From Candidatus Tayloriibacteriota bacterium (GTDB taxonomy: Bacteria; Patescibacteriota; Minisyncoccia; Phycocordibacterales; PALSA-1337): DNA of 45,923 nt. The stretch is taken from contig JAQBRD010000002.1 in NCBI GenBank assembly GCA_028286665.1, positions 1 through 45,923 on the forward strand, read 5' to 3'. Position 1 is the first letter of the stretch, and every line of letters begins with the position of its first letter. The notes beneath the pieces are model-generated. The model did no database searches. It worked only from the letters and a program-made list of their open reading frames with translations, and was not told where the DNA came from. A program made the position numbers and the translations under genes. Shown here piece after piece: positions 26,995 through 35,825 of this stretch.

Positions 26995-27840
26995 ATGCGT
27001 TCTCGCAGTCTCCTCATTTCAATATTTTTGACACTTTTCATATTTCCAAGCGAATCTCTCGCCTCGGCTATTTCAGGAAGAATCGATGCTGCAGACAGAT
27101 ACGCCTGGAGCGAGAATGCAGGCTGGATCGATTTCGGAACAACTCTCGGTGCAGTCACCGTGACCGATTCCGCTCTCGCCGGATACGCGTATGGGGAAAA
27201 TGTCGGCTGGGTATCATTGAATTGCTCGAATACCTCGTCTTGCGCAAGCAATGCGTATGCTGTCGCAAATAACAGCGAAGGAATCCTCACCGGATATGCA
27301 TGGAGCGAGAATGCAGGTTGGATCGATTTCGCGCCTTCAGCCGGAGGCGTCTCGATCAGCTCAGCGGGAATATTTTCCGGATACGCTTATTCTGAAAATC
27401 TGGGATGGATCGCGTTTGCAGGCAATCACCCGGTGACTACTGATTGGCGTCCAGCATCATATCGGAATGCTGCCGTTCCACATGCTCCCGCCACCAGATC
27501 TTCAGGAAGCAGGCTGCGAAATATGCAGGATTCTTCGCCACCCGCAATTACCGTGCCTTCAGTGATACCCCTGAGCGTACCCGCATCCGAGCAATCGAAG
27601 GATTTCACCAGAGATTTGCATATCGGCTACGCGGGAAACGATACGAGATCGCTGCAGATATACCTCAACTCTCATGGGTTTCCAGTGTCAGATACCGGTC
27701 CTGGTTCTCAGGGAAAGGAGACTCTTTTTTTCGGACCGAGAACTCAGAAGGCTCTTGCATCATTTCAAAAAATGAATGGAATTATTCCTGCGATAGGATA
27801 TTTCGGACCTAAGACGAGGTATTATATGAGCAATCATTGA
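26995..27840 (+). CDS. Secreted repeat protein with C-terminal peptidoglycan-binding-like domain
   Basis: Signal peptide; four YAWSENAGWIDF-type repeats; C-terminal DTRSLQIYLNSHGFPV...FGPRTQKALASFQKMNGIIPAIGYFGPKT (PG_binding_1-like). Confidence 0.75.
   Translation: MRSRSLLISIFLTLFIFPSESLASAISGRIDAADRYAWSENAGWIDFGTTLGAVTVTDSALAGYAYGENVGWVSLNCSNTSSCASNAYAVANNSEGILTGYAWSENAGWIDFAPSAGGVSISSAGIFSGYAYSENLGWIAFAGNHPVTTDWRPASYRNAAVPHAPATRSSGSRLRNMQDSSPPAITVPSVIPLSVPASEQSKDFTRDLHIGYAGNDTRSLQIYLNSHGFPVSDTGPGSQGKETLFFGPRTQKALASFQKMNGIIPAIGYFGPKTRYYMSNH
27100..27417 (+). repeat. Four diverged protein repeats (YAxxENxGWIxF)
   Basis: YAWSENAGWIDF, YAYGENVGWVSL, YAWSENAGWIDF, YAYSENLGWIAF. Confidence 0.85.
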
Positions 27841-27844
27841 AACT

Positions 27845-28687
27845 ATGAAAAAAATCAAACAAATCACAAGCTCACTCCTTGCAGCATTCGTCGCAAGTCT
27901 CATTGTCGCCGGCGTTGCGTACGCGGGTTCGCTTACGGCTCCTTCAGGAATTCCTGAGGCTACTTCATATACGCTTGGAGATATTTATTCAAAATTGACG
28001 ACGAATGCGACCACTTCGGCTGGAGATCATCTTGTTTCGAAGACGACCTCACCCGCACCTTCATTGAATACTTTGACGCAGATATATGAAGCGATTCCGA
28101 CGATCGACGCTACTCGGATTCTTTCGGGAACGACATACTTGGGAGTAGCAGGCACGGCATCTGCCGGCTACGAATATCCCTCAGCGCCTCTCAAGACAGG
28201 TCAGACTACTTGTTACGATACGAGCGGCGTCCTTGTTTCCTGCGCCGGCACTGGCCTCGACGGAGAATTCCAGAAGGGCATAGCCGCTTCGTATTCGGAC
28301 AATGGCGATGGAACCATCACTGACAATTTGACAGGCCTCATTTGGCAGAAGTGCTCAGCAGGCCTCAGCGGAACTGACTGCTCAGCAGGCGATTCCACAT
28401 TTATGACTTCAGCAGCTGCAGTGGCAGTCTGCGAATCTCTCGCTCTTACTGGTCAGGCTGATTGGCGCCTTCCGAACATACGTGAACTCCTTTCTATTAT
28501 GGATTATTCGGTCTCGAATCCGAGCACCAATAGCACGTATTTCCCAAATACCATGCTTGGAGCATACTGGTCCTCATCGGCGTATGCGAACCACCCCACT
28601 TACTCATGGTTAGCCTACTTCGATCGCGGCGACACCGGCTACGATGATCGCACCAGTCCCGGGTCGACCGTTCGATGCGTTCGATGA
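27845..28687 (+). CDS. Secreted DUF1566 / Lcl C-terminal (C-type-lectin-like fold) protein
   Basis: Signal peptide; FSDNGDGTITDNLTGLIWQKC-type motif, QADWRLPNIRELLSIMDYS, AYWSSSAYANHPTYSWLAYFDRGDTGYDDRTSPGSTVRCVR. Confidence 0.8.
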   Translation: MKKIKQITSSLLAAFVASLIVAGVAYAGSLTAPSGIPEATSYTLGDIYSKLTTNATTSAGDHLVSKTTSPAPSLNTLTQIYEAIPTIDATRILSGTTYLGVAGTASAGYEYPSAPLKTGQTTCYDTSGVLVSCAGTGLDGEFQKGIAASYSDNGDGTITDNLTGLIWQKCSAGLSGTDCSAGDSTFMTSAAAVAVCESLALTGQADWRLPNIRELLSIMDYSVSNPSTNSTYFPNTMLGAYWSSSAYANHPTYSWLAYFDRGDTGYDDRTSPGSTVRCVR

Positions 28688-28752
28688 TGACGGTGATTTT
28701 TGAATCCAAGCATTTGGAAATGCAAAATCAATGTGATATAGTGCGCCTACAT

Positions 28753-29766
28753 ATGGGTATTTTCTCGAAAAAACTCGGCATCGACCTCGGAACGGCGAAT
28801 ACGCTTGTTTTCGTGCCAGGAAAGGGAATCGTCCTCAATGAGCCCTCGGTCGTCGCCATTTCAGAGCAGGATAAGAAAGTCCTTGCGGTCGGAGCAGAAG
28901 CGAAAGAGATGATCGGACGTACCCCTGACAATATCATCGCATACCGGCCGATGAAGGATGGCGTCATAGCCGACTATCGAGTGACCGAAGCGATGCTCCG
29001 GTATTTCATCGACAAAGCCCTCGGCAAATGGAATGTCTTCAAGCCTGAAGTCATGGTCTCAGTTCCTGCCGGGATCACGTCTACTGAACGACGCGCAGTC
29101 ATCGAGGCGACCATCAAGGCCGGAGCAAAGAACGCATACGTCGTGAAGGAGCCTATCCTCGCAGCGATCGGCGCAGGCATTCCGATCCAGGAAGCTCGCG
29201 GACATATGGTCGTCGACATCGGCGGAGGAACGACTGACGTCGCGGTGATCTCGCTCGGAGGCATCGTCGCATCTACTTCCGTGAAATGCGCAGGCAATCG
29301 CATCGACGCAGCCATCGCCGACTACATCAAGAAGACATTCAATCTCGCTATCGGAGACAAGACCGCAGAGGACATCAAGGTGAATATCGGATCCGCAATT
29401 CCGCTCGAAGAAGAGCTCGTCATGACGGTGAAGGGACGAGATTTCCTTTCAGGACTTCCTCGCTCGACTGAAGTGAAGACAAATGAAATCGTGAAGGCTA
29501 TCAGCAAGGAACTCCGCGATATGGTGAAGGCCATGAAGGACGTCCTCCAGGAAACTCCTCCGGAACTCGCCGCAGACATCATCGACCAGGGCATTATCAT
29601 GACCGGCGGCACTTCGATGCTCCGCAATTTCCCAGAACTCGTATTCCGCCGCACCGGCGTGAAGGCTCGGCTTGCCGACGACGCGCTCTTCTGCGTGGCG
29701 AAGGGAACTGGCATCGCGCTCGAGCATCTCGATGTCTACAAGAAGACGATCATCACGAAGCGATAA
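28753..29766 (+). CDS. mreB: Rod shape-determining protein MreB
   Basis: LGIDLGTANTLVFVPGKGIVLNEPSVVAI...VVDIGGGTTDVAVISLGGIV...MTGGTSMLRNFPEL; start trimmed to MGIFSKK. Confidence 0.96.
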   Translation: MGIFSKKLGIDLGTANTLVFVPGKGIVLNEPSVVAISEQDKKVLAVGAEAKEMIGRTPDNIIAYRPMKDGVIADYRVTEAMLRYFIDKALGKWNVFKPEVMVSVPAGITSTERRAVIEATIKAGAKNAYVVKEPILAAIGAGIPIQEARGHMVVDIGGGTTDVAVISLGGIVASTSVKCAGNRIDAAIADYIKKTFNLAIGDKTAEDIKVNIGSAIPLEEELVMTVKGRDFLSGLPRSTEVKTNEIVKAISKELRDMVKAMKDVLQETPPELAADIIDQGIIMTGGTSMLRNFPELVFRRTGVKARLADDALFCVAKGTGIALEHLDVYKKTIITKR

Positions 29767-29811
29767 AGCAAGAGAATTTGATCATCCATTTAGGGCTTGG
29801 CAGTTTTTGAA

Positions 29812-30492
29812 TTATTGTTTTTGGATCAAAACACACATCACATGTTTTTTGACTCGGAGATAATCTTTGAATGATGGATCAATGACTGCATTGGGATGCT
29901 CTATTTCCTTCTCGCTAAGTATCATTAAATTATTTTCTGAAAGGGCCCTGGAAATTTCATCTCTCGATTTGATTAGGTTCTGCACGACTATCGATGAATC
30001 GCCTTTTCCTAATCGTATCGGCATATTGGTGTTATACAACCTTTCAAAACCGGGCGATACATCTGTCACGTTGAAAGTTCCGATAAAATATCCCCCAGGC
30101 CTCAATACCCGCCCTATTTCCTTGAATACTTCGCTCGTATTCTCGAAATAATGAATGACGAAGTTGGAAAAAATAATATCGAACGTATGATCCTTGAAAG
30201 GGAGCTTCCTTCCATCAGCGACATGGAAATCCACCCCGGATGTTTTTTCTTTGTTCTGAAACGCAATTTCTATCATTTTCTCGCTGATATCAATACCTTC
30301 AACAGAGCGAGCGCCTAATTCCTTCAGGTGCATTGCATAACGTCCGTCACCGCAGCCAAGGTCAAGAATGTCCCTGTCCTTTATCGCAATAAGGGCGACC
30401 ACATTGAATAAGTCATTGTCCGTTTCATTGAAATCTTTGCGGAAGCAAGAATATTTAGTCGCCAATTCGGAAGAGTATTCAGCTGTATTCAT
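29812..30492 (-). CDS. Class I SAM-dependent methyltransferase
   Basis: DILDLGCGDGRYAMHLKELGARSVEGIDISEKMIEIA...LPFKDHTFDIIFSNFVIHYF...EIGRVLRPGGYFIGTF; TATAAT exactly 6 nt before ATG at 30492. Confidence 0.85.
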   Translation of the reverse strand: MNTAEYSSELATKYSCFRKDFNETDNDLFNVVALIAIKDRDILDLGCGDGRYAMHLKELGARSVEGIDISEKMIEIAFQNKEKTSGVDFHVADGRKLPFKDHTFDIIFSNFVIHYFENTSEVFKEIGRVLRPGGYFIGTFNVTDVSPGFERLYNTNMPIRLGKGDSSIVVQNLIKSRDEISRALSENNLMILSEKEIEHPNAVIDPSFKDYLRVKKHVMCVLIQKQ

Positions 30493-30590
30493 ATCTCTAT
30501 TATAGTGCCTATAAATACAAATGCAAAACTCATTCTTTTTTGAAAGTTTTTTCATCTCGGCTTGGTAGACTGCGGGAAGAAAGGCAGATT

Positions 30591-30701
30591 ATGAAACAGT
30601 TGAAAAAATCACATAAGTACCCGCGGAGCGCGTGGATGGCGGAAGACTTCGAAATACTTATGCCGCTGGCTTGGGCGTTGCGGTTCTTCCACTTAATGTG
30701 A
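30591..30701 (+). CDS. Possible 36-aa microprotein
   Basis: MKQLKKSHKYPRSAWMAEDFEILMPLAWALRFFHLM; GAAAGG SD-like site 6 nt upstream, strong terminator downstream. Confidence 0.25.
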   Translation: MKQLKKSHKYPRSAWMAEDFEILMPLAWALRFFHLM

Positions 30702-30722
30702 TGCGTAGTCGTCGGATTTCGC

Positions 30723-30751
30723 AAACACTCATCGTCCAGCGGTGAGTGTTT
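30723..30751 (+). terminator. Strong intrinsic terminator upstream of pyrG
   Basis: AAACACTCATCG/CGGTGAGTGTTT then TTTTCTTTTTTT. Confidence 0.85.
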
Positions 30752-30786
30752 TTTCTTTTTTTGAGGACATTTGATACAATAGCCCC

Positions 30787-32580
30787 ATGAATAAATCCAA
30801 CGATGCATTCCGCCGCAAGCACAAGTATATCTTTGTCGTCGGCGGAGTGATGTCGGGAGTCGGAAAGGGAATCGCCACCTCGTCTATCGGGACGCTCCTT
30901 CATGCAAAGGGCTTCGATGTGAACCTAGCGAAAGTCGATCCGTATCTCAATGTCGATGCGGGCACCATGAACCCCACCGAGCACGGTGAGGTTTTCGTTT
31001 TGAACAGCGGGATGGAGACCGATCAGGATATGGGCAACTACGAGCGATTCATGAATCGCGATCTGACGCATGAAGACTACATGACCTCGGGCATGGTCTA
31101 TAAATATGTGATCGACAAGGAGCGGGCTCTCGGCTTCAAAGGAAAATGCGTGGAGGCTGTTCCTGACATTCGCGATGAGATCATTTCCCGATATGAACGC
31201 GCGGCAGAAGTGAATAAGTCTGAAATCTCCGTCATCGAGATCGGCGGCACGGTCGGCGACTATCAGAACATCATGTTCATCGAGGCTGCCCGCGTCCTCA
31301 AGATCCGCCATCCTGAGAATGTCATCTTCATCATGGTGAGCTACCTGCCGATTCCGCCGAAGATCGGCGAGATGAAGTCGCGTCCGACGCAGAATGCCGT
31401 GCATCAGCTTGCTTCATACGGAGTGACGACGGATATTCTCATCGGACGTTCTGAGCAGCCGATCGACAAGAAGCGCAAAGAGAAAATCGCCATTTCCTGC
31501 AACGTCCCGGTCGACCATGTCATTTCTGCTCCCGACATCGAGAGCGTCTATGACGTGCCGCTCAATTTCGAAAAGGATCAGCTCGGCGAGATCCTCATGA
31601 AGACGCTCCATCTGAAGCCCAAGAAGAACGCGCTCGCGTCTCGCGGAATGGCGGATTGGAAGAAGTTCGCAGAGGGTGTGAAAGAGATACGCGGACGTAT
31701 AGCTGATACTCCTGCAGAAGCCCGGAAGAACGAAGTCCATATCGCCATCGTCGGCAAATACTTCAGCACGGGAGATTTCGTCCTTACAGATGCATATGTT
31801 TCAGTCCTCGAAGCGATCAAATATTCGGCATACTCGCTCGGCAAGAAGCCTGTCATCCATACGGTGAATGCGCGCGATTTCGAGATGCAAGAAGATTCTT
31901 CGAAGAATTGGAAGCCGAACTACGCAGACCTCGACTTGTATGACGGCATCATCGTGCCGGGCGGCTTCGGCGAAAGCGGCATCGAAGGCAAGCTCAATGT
32001 CATCCGCTATGCTCGCGAACAGCAGATCCCATACTTCGGCCTTTGCTACGGCATGCAGCTCATGACCATCGAATACGCTCGCAATGTCCTCGGCCTCGAA
32101 GGTGCGACGACAGCGGAGATCGATCCGAAAGCGCCGCATCTCGTCATCGATATCATGCCTGACCAGAAGAAGAAATTGGCCGAAGGGAATTTCGGCGGCT
32201 CGATGCGTCTCGGCGCATATGATTCGAAATTGAAGGAAGGCACGATCGCAGAAAAAGCCTACGTCGGAGCCGGCTGGACGAAGACTGTCGGTGGACATGC
32301 AATCGTTTCGGAGCGACATCGCCATCGATATGAAGTGAACCCGGAATATGTCGAACGGATCCAGGCAGGGATCGCCGGACAGCCAGGACTGATCTTCTCG
32401 GGAACTTCTCCCGATGGCCGGCTCATGGAGATCGCCGAGCTTCCTCGTGGCACGGCTTCGGGCAAACACCCGTTCTTTCTCGGCACGCAGTTTCATCCGG
32501 AATTCCTTGCTCGACCATTGCGCCCGCATCCGCTGTTCACTGAATTCGTGAAGGCTTCGATTGCTAAAGGGAAGAAGTAA
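30787..32580 (+). CDS. pyrG: CTP synthase
   Basis: KYIFVVGGVMSGVGKGIATSSIGTLLHAKGFDV...KVDPYLNVDAGTMNPTEHGEVFV; glutaminase domain YFGLCYGMQLMTIEYARNV. Confidence 0.94.
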   Translation: MNKSNDAFRRKHKYIFVVGGVMSGVGKGIATSSIGTLLHAKGFDVNLAKVDPYLNVDAGTMNPTEHGEVFVLNSGMETDQDMGNYERFMNRDLTHEDYMTSGMVYKYVIDKERALGFKGKCVEAVPDIRDEIISRYERAAEVNKSEISVIEIGGTVGDYQNIMFIEAARVLKIRHPENVIFIMVSYLPIPPKIGEMKSRPTQNAVHQLASYGVTTDILIGRSEQPIDKKRKEKIAISCNVPVDHVISAPDIESVYDVPLNFEKDQLGEILMKTLHLKPKKNALASRGMADWKKFAEGVKEIRGRIADTPAEARKNEVHIAIVGKYFSTGDFVLTDAYVSVLEAIKYSAYSLGKKPVIHTVNARDFEMQEDSSKNWKPNYADLDLYDGIIVPGGFGESGIEGKLNVIRYAREQQIPYFGLCYGMQLMTIEYARNVLGLEGATTAEIDPKAPHLVIDIMPDQKKKLAEGNFGGSMRLGAYDSKLKEGTIAEKAYVGAGWTKTVGGHAIVSERHRHRYEVNPEYVERIQAGIAGQPGLIFSGTSPDGRLMEIAELPRGTASGKHPFFLGTQFHPEFLARPLRPHPLFTEFVKASIAKGKK

Positions 32581-32667
32581 ATGCACTAATTTGGATATGT
32601 AAAAGTGCCTGCGTAGGCCTTGAAAAATTACCGGGGAGTCGTATAATAAAAACATAAGCCAAAAGCC

Positions 32668-32979
32668 ATGCTGACCCCTCAGATAACCTCTAAATTCGTC
32701 ACGAAAATCCTCACGGATAAGGCAGGCGATACGTATCGCGTGGTTTTCCTCGTGGCGCTCGTCGGAGGCAAGGTTCAGGCGCAGGTCGTTTCAGCCGAAC
32801 TCATTGCTTCAGCCTCGGCTGCTGTCTCAGCTTCGCCAGAAATCCTCAGCCTCCCTGCAGCTGTCCGAAAGGCAGTCGCTGAATTCGCATACGCACCATC
32901 CTTCGGCGGGATCATTTCGCCTCTCTCCACATTTGAATTCTTCATGAGCCAACCTACCAGAGCACCGTCTTGGAAATAG
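32668..32979 (+). CDS. Hypothetical protein, 103 aa
   Basis: ORF with TATAAT promoter element upstream (about 32642). Confidence 0.5.
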   Translation: MLTPQITSKFVTKILTDKAGDTYRVVFLVALVGGKVQAQVVSAELIASASAAVSASPEILSLPAAVRKAVAEFAYAPSFGGIISPLSTFEFFMSQPTRAPSWK

Positions 32980-33064
32980 TCTTTCGGTCATACGGCTTCA
33001 TACTCACAGACCTCGGTCTTTGCGAGTATCAGCTATTAACAGACAGCATTAACTATTTCTACCT

Positions 33065-34981
33065 ATGTCAAAAATAATCGGAATCGACCTCGGAACGACC
33101 AATTCCGCGGTGGCAGTCATGGAGGCGGGAACTCCTAAGATCCTGGAAAATGCAGAGGGCGCGCGGACGACCCCGTCGATCATCGCTCTCAGCAAGAACG
33201 GAGAACGAACTGTCGGCCTTCTCGCGAAGCGCCAGGCGGTGACGAACCCGAAGAATACGATCTATCAGATCAAGCGCTTCATCGGGCATAATTTCGACGA
33301 TCCTGCAGTACAGAAGGATCGTGCATCGGTACCGTTCGAAATGCAGAAATCCGCGACCGGCGGCATCGAGGTGAAGATGGGAGACAAATGGCTCCGTCCT
33401 GAAGAGATTTCAGCCATGATCCTTCAGAAATTGAAGGCTGATGCTGAAGCTCGGCTCGGCGAACCGGTAACGCAGGCAGTCATCACGGTGCCTGCGTACT
33501 TCAACGACGCGCAGCGACAGGCGACGAAGGATGCCGGAAAGATCGCCGGCCTCGAAGTCATGCGCATCATCAATGAGCCGACCGCAGCAGCGCTCGCGTA
33601 CGGTTTCAACAAGAATAAGAATGAGAAGATCGCGGTGTTCGACTTCGGAGGAGGAACTTTCGATATCTCAGTGCTCGAAGTGGGCGATGGAGTCGTCGAA
33701 GTGAAGTCTACTGACGGAGACGCGCACCTCGGAGGAAAGGATATCGATCAGAAGATCATCAATTGGCTCGCGGAGGAATTCAAGAAGACCAACGGCATCG
33801 ACGTCCGAAAGGACGCGCTTGCGCTCCAGCGTCTCGATGAGGCGGCTGAAAAGGCGAAGATCGAGCTCTCGACCGCAGTGCAGACGGAAGTGAATATTCC
33901 CTTCATCACATCAGGAAATGACGGCCCGCAGCATCTCCTCATCACGATCACCCGCGCGAAGCTCGAGGAGCTCACCCGCGAATTCATCGATCAGGCGATG
34001 GTCATCACGAAGCGCGCTATGGACGCTTCGCCGTTCAAGATCGACGAGATCAACGAGGTGATCCTCGTCGGAGGACAGACTCGAATGCCGGCGATGCAGG
34101 AAGCGGTCAAGAAGTTCTTCAATAAGGAATTGCACATGGGCGTGAATCCTGATGAAGTGGTTGCGGTCGGGGCGGCGATCCAGGGAGGAATCCTCCAGGG
34201 AGACGTGAAGGACGTGCTTTTGCTCGATGTCATCCCGCTCTCATTCGGAATCGAGACGATGGGAGGAGTCGCGACGAAGCTCATCGAAAAGAACACGACG
34301 ATCCCTACGTCGCGCTCGCAGACATTCTCGACTGCGGCGGACAATCAGACATCGGTCGAGATCCATATCGTCCAGGGCGAACGGGCGATGGCTGCAGATA
34401 ACAAATCTCTCGGACGCTTCATCCTCGATGGAATTCCGCCAGCGCCTCGCGGCATGCCGCAGGTAGAAGTGACCTTCGATATCGACGCGAACGGAATCCT
34501 CCATGTGACCGCAAAGGACAAGGCGACCGGCAAATCGAACTCGATCAAGATCACGGCTTCATCAGGCCTCTCGAAGGACGAGATTGAAAAGATGAAGAAA
34601 GAGGCTGAAGCGCATAGCGCAGAAGATGCAAAGAAGCGCGATGTCGTAGAAGCGAAGAATCATGCGGAACAGCTTGTCTATACATCAGAGAAGTCCCTCA
34701 AGGATGCAGGCGACAAGGTGGATGCGGCCCTCAAGACTTCTGTCGAAGAGAAGATCGCGGCATTGAAAGCGCTGAAAGACAAGGATACCGCATCGTTCGA
34801 CGTCGCTGCAGTGAAAGCTGCGACTGACGCACTCGGCAGCGAACTCTCGAAGATCGGCGAAGCTATGGCAAAAGCGCAACAGGCTGCCGGTTCCCAGACT
34901 CCTCCGAACGGAGAAGGAAAGGGTCCTGACTCGGGAACCGACGGCGATGTGAAGGACGCTGAATTCAAGGAGAAGAAATAG
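33065..34981 (+). CDS. dnaK: Molecular chaperone DnaK
   Basis: [19 protein letters not shown]...[23 protein letters not shown]...[19 protein letters not shown]. Confidence 0.98.
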   Translation: MSKIIGIDLGTTNSAVAVMEAGTPKILENAEGARTTPSIIALSKNGERTVGLLAKRQAVTNPKNTIYQIKRFIGHNFDDPAVQKDRASVPFEMQKSATGGIEVKMGDKWLRPEEISAMILQKLKADAEARLGEPVTQAVITVPAYFNDAQRQATKDAGKIAGLEVMRIINEPTAAALAYGFNKNKNEKIAVFDFGGGTFDISVLEVGDGVVEVKSTDGDAHLGGKDIDQKIINWLAEEFKKTNGIDVRKDALALQRLDEAAEKAKIELSTAVQTEVNIPFITSGNDGPQHLLITITRAKLEELTREFIDQAMVITKRAMDASPFKIDEINEVILVGGQTRMPAMQEAVKKFFNKELHMGVNPDEVVAVGAAIQGGILQGDVKDVLLLDVIPLSFGIETMGGVATKLIEKNTTIPTSRSQTFSTAADNQTSVEIHIVQGERAMAADNKSLGRFILDGIPPAPRGMPQVEVTFDIDANGILHVTAKDKATGKSNSIKITASSGLSKDEIEKMKKEAEAHSAEDAKKRDVVEAKNHAEQLVYTSEKSLKDAGDKVDAALKTSVEEKIAALKALKDKDTASFDVAAVKAATDALGSELSKIGEAMAKAQQAAGSQTPPNGEGKGPDSGTDGDVKDAEFKEKK

Positions 34982-34992
34982 CTTAAAATACA

Positions 34993-35052
34993 GACCCCCA
35001 TAATTTCCCTGAATGCAGCATCCTGCAGTGTTCGGGGAAATAAATGGGGGTC
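34993..35052. terminator. Long inverted repeat downstream of dnaK (probable bidirectional terminator)
   Basis: GACCCCCAT...ATTTCCC...TGCAG/CTGCA...GGGAAAT...ATGGGGGTC between convergent genes. Confidence 0.6.
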
Positions 35053-35065
35053 CGTTCGATAGGGA

Positions 35066-35524
35066 TCAATTCGCCAACCTCGGCTTCCTGCCTTCAAGCT
35101 TGCTCAGTTCGCAGAATAGGGCATGCTCCAGCCCACCGACTGATGCTGAAATGACCCCATTGCCGTCACTAGTGAATGCGGCTCCTGCGTGATTGTGTTC
35201 GCGCAATAGGATCCGGATCATTTCTGTCGATTCCTTCGCTCTGCCTGCATCATCAGTTATCATGATGCTGACGCGCCGCGGGCGATCCTTCGTTTCGGTC
35301 TTCTGGAACCATGCGTCAAGCGCGAGGCCTGACATGGTGTCGGATACTCTGAATTGTCGGGGGGATTGTAACCGTATCAGTTTTACAATCTCTGTTTCCA
35401 TTGTTGTTCTATGCCTTTCGATGGTCGTATTGTTCCTGTAAGTTGTGAGGAGCGTCGGCGGAAATGCCAGTTCGAGGGGTTTGAAAAAACTATACCACAT
35501 GTCTATAGGATCGACAATGCTCAT
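35066..35524 (-). CDS. Hypothetical protein
   Basis: ATGA overlap with the upstream ORF at 35521-35524 supports the start and translational coupling. Confidence 0.5.
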   Translation of the reverse strand: MSIVDPIDMWYSFFKPLELAFPPTLLTTYRNNTTIERHRTTMETEIVKLIRLQSPRQFRVSDTMSGLALDAWFQKTETKDRPRRVSIMITDDAGRAKESTEMIRILLREHNHAGAAFTSDGNGVISASVGGLEHALFCELSKLEGRKPRLAN

Positions 35525-35733
35525 CTTCTCGGCTTCGGTCCCATGCGGGAGATCCTATAGATTTTTCTGGATTCTTCCGGTTTCGCTCTGTTGTAAAGCG
35601 TGGTAACTGCCAGATGGACGCCAAGCAGCTCTTCAGCCTTATAGACATCCGGATGGTCGCGATCGACGATGCCCGTTACCACCGCATCCAGCAATCCTTT
35701 GGCATCTTTCTCTGCCTGCGTCTTGTATTTCAT
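35521..35733 (-). CDS. Hypothetical protein, 70 aa
   Basis: Near-perfect SD AAAGGAGGTTGGGAAAATG. Confidence 0.55.
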   Translation of the reverse strand: MKYKTQAEKDAKGLLDAVVTGIVDRDHPDVYKAEELLGVHLAVTTLYNRAKPEESRKIYRISRMGPKPRR

Positions 35734-35825
35734 TTTCCCAACCTCCTTTCTTTGCTATTTCTGATCTGAATGTAGGCCGTTTCCGCTACCATTAGATTTC
35801 CATATCTGCTATATTTACCAAACAT

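Noticed and set aside
28353-28393. Direct repeat TGCTCAGCAGGC (two copies) in the DUF1566 gene as a mobile-element footprint
   Set aside because: Encodes repeated CSAG residues within the ORF; no inverted ends or insertion evidence.
33000-33029. CIRCE/HrcA operator upstream of dnaK
   Set aside because: There is an ATACTC...GAGTAT inverted repeat, but it does not match TTAGCACTC-N9-GAGTGCTAA in sequence or spacing.
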